Positions 1 through 5,061 of a DNA stretch of 19,523 nucleotides are shown here, piece after piece. The position numbers and the translations under genes are program-made. The notes beneath the pieces are model-generated. The model was not told the origin of the DNA. It saw only the letters and a list, made by a program, of their open reading frames with translations, and ran no database searches. The first letter of the stretch is position 1. Every line of letters begins with the position of its first letter. Source of the stretch: Cytophagaceae bacterium UBA6715 (lineage in GTDB: Bacteria > Bacteroidota > Bacteroidia > Cytophagales > Spirosomataceae); NCBI GenBank assembly GCA_002454335.1, contig DKIP01000092.1, positions 1 to 19,523 of the forward strand. The letters run 5' to 3'.

Positions 1-205
1 TTCCTACCTTAATCCACTCTGCAAGCGTATAAATTTGCGCTTGGCCATCAAAGTTCAAAAACAATTGAAGAGACAAGGCAAAAGCCACCAATGGCGGAAT
101 GGTACCAATGATACCCGCAACAGATTTACTTAGTTTTGGGAATGCTAAACCATTTATGGCGAAGCCAAGAAACGGTAATAAGGGAATTAAATAGAATAAT
201 GACAT
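1..205 (-). CDS. nuoL: NADH-quinone oxidoreductase subunit L, N-terminal fragment (cut by window edge)
   Basis: This is the first 68 codons of a gene that runs off the left edge of the window. The ATG is at 205 and the protein begins MSLFYLIPLLPFLGFAING, the usual hydrophobic first helix of the NuoL/MrpA family. It continues through a second hydrophobic segment ending near FALSLQLFLNF. NuoL is a large antiporter-like membrane subunit of respiratory complex I that takes part in proton pumping. The gene starts 28 bp after the nuoK stop on the same strand, the standard K-L order. Identification rests on the N-terminus plus this position, because the conserved antiporter core lies outside the window. 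Confidence 0.88.
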   Translation of the reverse strand, partial: MSLFYLIPLLPFLGFAINGLAFPKLSKSVAGIIGTIPPLVAFALSLQLFLNFDGQAQIYTLAEWIKVG

Positions 206-233
206 AGGAATTCTGATGGATTGTGGCGCTTAA

Positions 234-563
234 TTAATGTTTGATTTTATTAAGTACACCAATATCAATACTTTGAATATTGCGGTAAATCATCACGATA
301 ATTGCGAGTCCCACAGCTACCTCTGCTGCCGCTACCGCCATAATGAAGAACACGAAAATCTGTCCAGCTGGATCAGCATAATACGACGAAAATGCAGCTA
401 ACAACAGGTTGACGGCATTTAACATAAGTTCGATGGCCATGAACACGATAATCGCATTGCGACGTGTCAAAACCCCTAAAATTCCGATACAAAAAAGTGC
501 AGAACTAAATAAAATGTAGTGCGTGAGCGGAATCGTACGTAATACTTCTGGAATCGATTGCAT
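234..563 (-). CDS. nuoK: NADH-quinone oxidoreductase subunit K
   Basis: NuoK is the small three-helix membrane subunit of complex I (MrpC-like). The product from the ATG at 563 is 109 residues, close to the family's usual 100-105. It has three hydrophobic segments (about residues 11-30, 34-53 and 65-87). Two conserved membrane glutamates are visible: one in MAIELMLNAVNLL and one in AVAAAEVAVGLAII. These match the proton-relay glutamates known in this family. An in-frame ATG at 596 would add 11 residues, but it overlaps the proposed promoter and the family normally begins close to IPLTHY, so I prefer 563. The upstream neighbour on the same strand is an exonuclease gene, not nuoJ. The nuo cluster is therefore interrupted between J and K here. 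Confidence 0.95.
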   Translation of the reverse strand: MQSIPEVLRTIPLTHYILFSSALFCIGILGVLTRRNAIIVFMAIELMLNAVNLLLAAFSSYYADPAGQIFVFFIMAVAAAEVAVGLAIIVMIYRNIQSIDIGVLNKIKH

Positions 564-593
564 AGTTATTAATTGGAATGCATTTATGCGAGG

Positions 594-601
594 CAAAAAT
601 A
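594..601 (-). promoter_or_regulatory. Candidate -7 promoter box for nuoKL
   Basis: TATTTTTG read on the minus strand fits the Bacteroidota -7 consensus TAnnTTTG exactly and lies about 30 bp upstream of the preferred nuoK ATG. No clear TTG sits at the -33 distance. It is in the short gap between the exonuclease stop and nuoK, where a promoter is expected if nuoKL is a separate transcription unit. Confidence 0.45.
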
Positions 602-626
602 CGAATTAAACTGAATTTTTAAGCCC

Positions 627-1436
627 CTAGCGTTGAAAACCTTGTAATTTAATTTCGGTCAATTTTCGTTTCGTGTCCATCGGAAAATCTCCCTTCATCA
701 TCCAGTCATAATAGGAAGGATCAGATTTTAATACCTCTAAAATTGGCCGACCGATATGCTTTCCGAAGTTAAACACAGCAACTTGATCTTTGTTATAAAC
801 CATGCGATTTGCAAAATCAATCGAGTTAGATGCGCTCAGTTCATGTAACTTATTAACATCATTCTGGATAGGGAAATATTCTTTACCTTCTGCATCTTTC
901 ATCGCTGTCGCTGCATAGCGTTTTACTTGCGCATTTAACACCTCAAGGGTAGCTAATACATCGGCTTCCGCACCATGGGCTCCCACCAATTCCTTATCAC
1001 AGTAAAAACGATAGGCTGCCGTTAAATTTCGAGGCTCCATCATGTGGAATATGCGTTGTGCATCTACCAATTTGCGGTTTTTCATATCGAAGTCAACTTC
1101 TGCACGCAAAAACTCTTCCACGAGCATCGGAACATCAAAGCGATTGGAATTAAACCCGGCCAAATCACAACCATCTAAAAATCCTGCTAACGATTTGGCT
1201 ACTTGCTTAAAGTTGGGTTCATCCGCCACATCTGCATCATAAATGCCGTGAACCAATGATGCCTCCAAAGGAATAGGAATCCCTGGATTTACGCGACGTG
1301 TTTTGACTTCGACTGTGCCATCGATATTTGCTTTGGCAATAGAAATCTCGACAATCCGGTCTTTATTCACTTGAATGCCGGTAGTTTCTAAATCGAAAAA
1401 TGCTAAGGGTTTTTTTAATTGTAATTGGTGCTCCAT
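627..1436 (-). CDS. DnaQ-fold 3'-5' exonuclease (DEDDh) with ExoX-like C-terminal domain
   Basis: This is a 269-residue exonuclease of the DnaQ/RNase T superfamily. All catalytic motifs are visible: D15 and E17 in FFDLETTG, D101 in GFNSNRFDVPML, and H154 with D159 in HGAEAD, which makes it a DEDDh enzyme. A second small domain at about residues 210-265 (FNFGKHIGRP, then DPSYYDWMM) resembles the C-terminal module seen on ExoX-like exonucleases. Such enzymes trim 3' ends of DNA or RNA. Because no polymerase is attached, a stand-alone repair or processing role is more likely than replicative proofreading (inference). The ATG at 1436 lies just upstream of the first motif. The gene is divergent from the HAD phosphatase gene, and the two promoters face away from each other over about 25 bp. 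Confidence 0.88.
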   Translation of the reverse strand: MEHQLQLKKPLAFFDLETTGIQVNKDRIVEISIAKANIDGTVEVKTRRVNPGIPIPLEASLVHGIYDADVADEPNFKQVAKSLAGFLDGCDLAGFNSNRFDVPMLVEEFLRAEVDFDMKNRKLVDAQRIFHMMEPRNLTAAYRFYCDKELVGAHGAEADVLATLEVLNAQVKRYAATAMKDAEGKEYFPIQNDVNKLHELSASNSIDFANRMVYNKDQVAVFNFGKHIGRPILEVLKSDPSYYDWMMKGDFPMDTKRKLTEIKLQGFQR

Positions 1437-1459
1437 GGCCTATCAGAAATTAATAGGGA

Positions 1460-1484
1460 CAAAGGTAGCTTATTATTACCTTTG
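1460..1484. promoter_or_regulatory. Divergent promoter pair formed by a perfect inverted repeat of TACCTTTG
   Basis: TACCTTTG at 1477-1484 on the plus strand and its exact inverted copy at 1460-1467 are separated by 9 bp. Both match the Bacteroidota -7 box TAnnTTTG and point outward to the HAD gene (ATG at 1489) and the exonuclease gene (ATG at 1436). The plus-strand transcript would begin at or next to its ATG and be nearly leaderless; the minus one would have a leader of about 20 nt. No TTG is evident at -33 for either. Confidence 0.5.
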
Positions 1485-1488
1485 TTCG

Positions 1489-2178
1489 ATGAAATTTAAA
1501 CCAAAAGCCATATTTTTTGATTGGGACCATACGCTTTGGGATCACGACCGAAATGCTTCCGAAGTTATCCAAGAATTATTCGGTGAATTTGCGCTTTTAG
1601 ATTCCATTTCGCATAGTCAAGAGCTTATTTGGCAAGTATTCACGCGTATTAATGATGCATTGTGGGACGACTATCAGCATGGACATATCGATCAAAAAAC
1701 CTTACGTGAGACTCGCTTTGAGCTTTTTTTTGAGGCACTAGGGATTCATGGCAATGCCACATTATTTTCAGATAGCTATCTCGAACGAACCCCGAGGAAA
1801 ACGCATCTTATCCCTGACGCCTTTCAAGTTATAGAAGCTCTTGCCTCGAAATACCCAATTTATGTGTTGACTAATGGTTTCGACGACATTCAACATGTTA
1901 AAATTGCGGGGGTCGGTATGACGCATTTTTTTGAGCGCGTCATCACCTCTGAGCTGGCTGGTTGTAAAAAACCAGCTGCGGAGTTTTTTGAATTTGCTTT
2001 GAAACAGGCGAATTGCCTACCTTCTGAAGTGGTCATGATTGGTGATCACCCGATCATCGATATACAAGCGGCTGAGGCGATGGGAATTCCAGCCATTCAT
2101 TTAAACTTTCGCGCAGAAGATGTTTCTACTAACATCCAAATAAGTCAATTAAAGGAATTACTTGATTTATTCGAATAA
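1489..2178 (+). CDS. HAD-superfamily hydrolase, YjjG-like nucleotidase
   Basis: This is a 229-residue haloacid dehalogenase-type phosphatase. Motif I is FFDWDHTLWD with nucleophile D11 and D13. Motif II is TNG at 128-130, motif III lysine is near K160 in AGCKKP, and motif IV is GDHPIID with D186 and D191. The DHTLWD signature and the helical cap after motif I are typical of the YjjG family, which dephosphorylates pyrimidine nucleoside monophosphates including non-canonical ones, so nucleotide-pool cleaning is the likely role. The frame is open upstream to 1375, but that extension overlaps the divergent gene and lacks family similarity. MKFKPKAIFFDWDH at 1489 is the natural start. The 3' end overlaps the converging nuclease gene by 12 bp. 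Confidence 0.85.
   Translation: MKFKPKAIFFDWDHTLWDHDRNASEVIQELFGEFALLDSISHSQELIWQVFTRINDALWDDYQHGHIDQKTLRETRFELFFEALGIHGNATLFSDSYLERTPRKTHLIPDAFQVIEALASKYPIYVLTNGFDDIQHVKIAGVGMTHFFERVITSELAGCKKPAAEFFEFALKQANCLPSEVVMIGDHPIIDIQAAEAMGIPAIHLNFRAEDVSTNIQISQLKELLDLFE
2167..2178. other. 12-bp palindrome encoding the last residues and stop of two converging genes
   Basis: TTATTCGAATAA is its own reverse complement. Read on either strand it is Leu-Phe-Glu-stop, so the HAD phosphatase and the PD-(D/E)XK nuclease end in the identical tripeptide LFE encoded by the same base pairs. No transcription terminator is visible here, so the two transcripts probably overlap. Confidence 0.9.
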
Positions 2179-2790
2179 GGATAATTGATTATCATTCGAT
2201 TTGCGATCAAAAATCTTTTTGTCACGAATGAATTTCTTGTTCTCTTCTAAAAAGGCTTGAAATTGTTCGATTTGGTCATATAAAGGGCTGAAATCGTATT
2301 GGTTTAAATAATACGTTTCTTTATATACTGCCTTAAAGTCGGTAATTACATAGTCTAGTTGTTCTATGCCTAATTTTTGTAATCCCAATAAATACAGGTT
2401 TTGGTGATTTTTAGCGAATCGACCGGGTTCGTAAAAGGAAGTACTTTTCAAATCAAAGGCTACTTGATCGCCTACGCCATCTACATAACCATAAATCAAC
2501 GCGTTTTTGTAGCGTGATTCTACATAATACTGCGTTTTGTATTTTTCAGGAATCAATTGGCGAGCTTGGTCAATGATACCTTCAGCAAATAATTCTTCAT
2601 CCTCGCCCAAAATAACGGCACGCTCAAAATCCATGCCTTTTTGCTGGGCTTTGGTCGTTGGCTTTTTTACCCGATTAATTCGTTCGATCATTTCGATTTC
2701 ATCTACAATGACTTTGCCTGCAGCATCGCGGGATTGTTGGAGATAAAGTGAAAATGAATTCAGGAGGGTAGGGTATAAACGGTATTGCAT
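2167..2790 (-). CDS. RecB/Cas4-like PD-(D/E)XK nuclease with C-terminal sliding-clamp motif
   Basis: The 207-residue product has the order of motifs expected of a RecB-family PD-(D/E)XK nuclease: an N-terminal YPTLLNSFSLYL helix, E56 in GMDFERA, D104 in YGYVDGVGD, the D113-L114-K115 core in AFDLKST, and a Q130-x2-Y133 helix (HQNLYLLGL). Such domains cut DNA with metal ions. There is no four-cysteine Fe-S cluster as in Cas4 or AddB, and no helicase. The protein ends NQLSLFE; QLSLF (202-206) matches the known bacterial beta-clamp-binding consensus QL(S/D)LF and follows a charged, probably flexible tail, suggesting recruitment to replication or repair forks (inference). It is the last gene of a five-gene operon, 10 bp after the ferredoxin gene. 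I know no characterised orthologue. Confidence 0.72.
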   Translation of the reverse strand: MQYRLYPTLLNSFSLYLQQSRDAAGKVIVDEIEMIERINRVKKPTTKAQQKGMDFERAVILGEDEELFAEGIIDQARQLIPEKYKTQYYVESRYKNALIYGYVDGVGDQVAFDLKSTSFYEPGRFAKNHQNLYLLGLQKLGIEQLDYVITDFKAVYKETYYLNQYDFSPLYDQIEQFQAFLEENKKFIRDKKIFDRKSNDNQLSLFE

Positions 2791-2800
2791 GCGTCAGGTA

Positions 2801-3103
2801 TTATCCGATTTGTAGGCGTGTAACAATTTCGCCTTCAATTAAATGTTTTTGGGTGAGTTCTTGTACATCTTCCATTTGTACATTGCCATAGAAAACACCT
2901 TCTGGGTAGACGACCATGCTTGGGCCTTTGCCACAAAAATCTAGGCATCCCGCGCGTTGGATGCGAATTTTGGCAGGGCTTCCCGCTTCCGCGTAGGCAG
3001 CCTTAAATGCCTCTACTAATTGCATGCCATGGCCAGAACCACAACATTTTTTGGGAGCATCTTTATCATTGGCACAAATGAAAACATGTTTTTCGAAATG
3101 CAT
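2801..3103 (-). CDS. Thioredoxin-like [2Fe-2S] ferredoxin
   Basis: This small 100-residue protein begins FEKHVFICAND and carries cysteines at C10, C20, C21, C53 and C57 (CLDFC, with a further C-x9-C spacing near the N-terminus). The pattern matches the thioredoxin-fold [2Fe-2S] ferredoxins (Shethna-like, COG3411), which are homodimeric electron carriers or redox sensors. GCLDFCGKGPSMVVYPEGVFY is the usual conserved block of this family. Its partner is unknown. Within the operon it lies 1 bp after the exonuclease III stop and 10 bp before the PD-(D/E)XK nuclease gene. That is so tight that co-expression is almost certain, although a functional link with DNA repair is only a guess. Confidence 0.88.
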   Translation of the reverse strand: MHFEKHVFICANDKDAPKKCCGSGHGMQLVEAFKAAYAEAGSPAKIRIQRAGCLDFCGKGPSMVVYPEGVFYGNVQMEDVQELTQKHLIEGEIVTRLQIG

Positions 3104-3104
3104 C

Positions 3105-3878
3105 TTAAGCGGGATTTAGTTCAAGTACAATAGGACAGTGGTCTGAATGCATCGCATCAGGTAATATGTAGGCATTTGCAATACGCGGCTTTAATGCTTC
3201 GCTTGCCATGTGGTAATCGATACGCCATCCGAGGTTTTTGCCACGAGCTCCGGCTCGATAGCTCCACCAAGAATAAGCATGTGCTTGTTCTGGGTTAATA
3301 TGGCGGAATGTATCAATGAACCCATCTTGAACAAACGACTCCATCCACTCGCGTTCTTCCGGCAAGAAACCCGAACTATTTGCATTTCCTTTCGGATTGT
3401 GAATATCAATCGCCCGGTGGCAGATGTTGTAATCCCCGGATATAATTAACTGTGGGATTTCTTTGCGCAAAGTTTGAACGTATTGTTGGAAATCAGCTAA
3501 CCACTCCATTTTGAAAGCTTGGCGCTCATCGCCGCTTGACCCGGATGGCATGTACACGCTCATAACAGAAAATGTATCGAAATCCAATCGGATGACACGT
3601 CCCTCAAAATCGTATTTTTCGATGCCGCAACCGATTTCGACGTGCTTAGGCGTTAATTTTGAAAATATCGCTACACCAGAATAGCCTTTCTTTTGTGCCG
3701 AGTGCCAATGCACAGAATACCCCAATTGCTCTATTTCACTTGTATCTACTTGGTCAAACTCAGCCTTTAATTCTTGAATACATATAACATCAGCTTGCTG
3801 CCCGGCTAGCCACTGGGTAAATCCTTTTTGCATGGCGGCCCGAATTCCGTTGACATTATAACTGATGATTTTGATCAT
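3105..3878 (-). CDS. xth: Exodeoxyribonuclease III / AP endonuclease
   Basis: This 257-residue enzyme of the exonuclease-endonuclease-phosphatase fold cuts at abasic sites and degrades DNA 3' ends in base-excision repair. Its motifs are complete: N7-containing YNVNGIRAA, the metal-binding glutamate in CIQELKAE, YSGVAIFSK, the catalytic block SGDYNICHRAIDIHNP, the WRIDYH motif following RAGARGKNLG, and the terminal SDHCPIVLEL with the catalytic Asp-His. Length and start (ATG at 3878, MIKIISYNVNG) are standard. It begins 3 bp downstream of the 119-residue gene stop and ends 1 bp before the ferredoxin ATG, in the middle of the five-gene operon. I see no missing residue. The ExoIII/AP endonuclease assignment is secure. 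Confidence 0.95.
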   Translation of the reverse strand: MIKIISYNVNGIRAAMQKGFTQWLAGQQADVICIQELKAEFDQVDTSEIEQLGYSVHWHSAQKKGYSGVAIFSKLTPKHVEIGCGIEKYDFEGRVIRLDFDTFSVMSVYMPSGSSGDERQAFKMEWLADFQQYVQTLRKEIPQLIISGDYNICHRAIDIHNPKGNANSSGFLPEEREWMESFVQDGFIDTFRHINPEQAHAYSWWSYRAGARGKNLGWRIDYHMASEALKPRIANAYILPDAMHSDHCPIVLELNPA

Positions 3879-3881
3879 AGC

Positions 3882-4241
3882 TTAAAATACTTCTGTTTTG
3901 AAATAATGAATAATATGAGCTTTCAAGAGTAAATCTTGTTCTTTTAAGTTTAGCGAAGGAACCGGTGTTATTAATTTCCAATGTGGCCAGCCTGCCTCGT
4001 CAAGTCCCTCCAATTCGTAAAATCCACTAAAGCTTAACACTTTACAAGTGGCAATATGCATTAAGTCTTGTTTTTCTTCTTTGGTGAAAACTTTGTGACC
4101 TATCCCCAATTCCTGTACACCAATTAAAAATAAAATGGACTCGAGGTCCGTTGGACGTTTTTGGAATTGCTTTTCGAAAAAATCAAGTATATTTTCCCAA
4201 GCAGTTTGAACAACAGCTGGCTCGAATTCAATCATTTCCAT
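3882..4241 (-). CDS. Conserved Bacteroidota protein of unknown function
   Basis: This is a soluble 119-residue protein with no signal peptide or membrane segment. It looks mostly helical, with a central block QELGIGHKVFTKEEKQDLMHIATCKVLS followed by FYELEGLDEAGWPHWKLI and a helical end. I recognise the ELGxG...KDLMHIA...GWPHWK pattern as common in Bacteroidota genomes, but I know of no assigned function or named domain, so none is claimed. The start codon overlaps the previous gene's stop by one base (TAATG), and exonuclease III follows after 3 bp. This suggests translational coupling and perhaps a role tied to its repair neighbours. Methionines at residues 1 and 3 are both possible starts. 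Confidence 0.8.
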   Translation of the reverse strand: MEMIEFEPAVVQTAWENILDFFEKQFQKRPTDLESILFLIGVQELGIGHKVFTKEEKQDLMHIATCKVLSFSGFYELEGLDEAGWPHWKLITPVPSLNLKEQDLLLKAHIIHYFKTEVF

Positions 4242-4855
4242 TAAAGCTGTAGGTTTACTTTGAATTTGGCAGCCCCTAAAATGGCTTGCTGTCCAGCTGG
4301 GTTATTTCCAATTAATACCAAATCACCTGCAATCTCATCATTTGAGAAGGAAGTGATATTCACCCGACCAACCCCATTGGCGATACCTGCGGCATTGGGC
4401 CGAGTAGCCTCGTAGAAGTTGTTTTTATTCTGGTAATCTTGAATGTCTTTAATTAGGTTGCCAATGTTTGATGAAGATCCATCTCCAGGGATAAAATATG
4501 CGCCCACTCCCTTGAAATTCTTGATTTGTGTATAAACCGTCACAGAATCATTCAGACTTGTAGCGGTAATTTCTAAAATTTGTTCTCCACCTAACTGGGT
4601 GATATCTGCCTTGATTTTTGTTGTATTGATTATGGAGGCAGGCTGTTTGTCAAATTCGATTGAACCACTAAAATAGCCTGACTGTTTAGGCGTATCACTA
4701 AATGAGTGTTCGATGTTGATTAAAACGGCGAAAATAAATAGCCCTAAATATAAAAAGTTAATTGGATTTCGGGATAACGAAACCAATCCATTACTCAAAG
4801 GATTGGATAAAACAGAACGCCAAAACCGAAATTTGCCAGCAGTAGACTTGTTCAT
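4241..4855 (-). CDS. Membrane-anchored protein with DUF6252-like extracytoplasmic domain
   Basis: The 204-residue product starts with about 30 basic, cytosolic-looking residues, then one hydrophobic segment at about 32-48 (NFLYLGLFIFAVLIN), then a Ser/Thr/Gly/Asn-rich domain likely outside the inner membrane. That domain (FSGSIEFDKQP, a GAYFIPGDG turn, GVGRVNITSF, DEIAGDLVLIG, then AKFKVNLQL) follows the beta-sheet plan of the DUF6252-type domains often found as lipoproteins in Bacteroidota. Here the anchor is a transmembrane helix rather than a lipobox cysteine. Its function is unknown. It is the first gene of the five-gene operon and has its own promoter box upstream. The family assignment is from pattern memory and is moderate. 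Confidence 0.68.
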   Translation of the reverse strand: MNKSTAGKFRFWRSVLSNPLSNGLVSLSRNPINFLYLGLFIFAVLINIEHSFSDTPKQSGYFSGSIEFDKQPASIINTTKIKADITQLGGEQILEITATSLNDSVTVYTQIKNFKGVGAYFIPGDGSSSNIGNLIKDIQDYQNKNNFYEATRPNAAGIANGVGRVNITSFSNDEIAGDLVLIGNNPAGQQAILGAAKFKVNLQL

Positions 4856-4890
4856 TTTTTCGAATTGGGTTGTTGATTTCGTAGAAGATT

Positions 4891-4898
4891 CAAATGTA
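4891..4898 (-). promoter_or_regulatory. Candidate -7 box for the five-gene repair operon
   Basis: TACATTTG on the minus strand matches TAnnTTTG and lies 35 bp upstream of the ATG at 4855. No well-spaced TTG is visible further upstream. It is the only good match in the region between this operon and ispH. Confidence 0.45.
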
Positions 4899-4995
4899 AA
4901 ATTAACATAAACAATTCATTACTACACAACATCTACCTAAATCAATTATTTAATGGTAAATGATTACATCATGCTTAATTCCATGTCGAGTTTTG

Positions 4996-5003
4996 TATTT
5001 TTG
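4996..5003 (+). promoter_or_regulatory. Candidate -7 box for ispH
   Basis: TATTTTTG on the plus strand fits TAnnTTTG. Transcription would start near 5008, giving a leader of about 54 nt whose 5' end is the hairpin at 5004-5030. A -33 TTG at the usual spacing is not apparent. The rest of the 206-bp gene-free stretch 4856-5061 is AT-rich, and apart from this box, the hairpin and the opposing box I see nothing in it. Confidence 0.45.
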
Positions 5004-5030
5004 AAAACACTTAGGTCTAAAAAGTGTTTT
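5004..5030 (+). promoter_or_regulatory. Perfect 9-bp inverted repeat at the start of the ispH leader
   Basis: AAAACACTT (5004-5012) and AAGTGTTTT (5022-5030) are exact reverse complements around a 9-nt loop. In RNA this would be a hairpin at the extreme 5' end of the ispH message; in DNA it could be a dimeric operator just downstream of the promoter box. It has no long T run, so it is not a typical terminator. Confidence 0.5.
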
Positions 5031-5061
5031 ATTCTTACATTTTATTGTCTAATTCATCCCG

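Noticed and set aside
2158..2178. HAD phosphatase end LLDLFE as a second clamp-binding motif
   Set aside because: It lacks the leading Gln-Leu, and LLDLF lies in the final helix of the HAD fold, not in a flexible tail.
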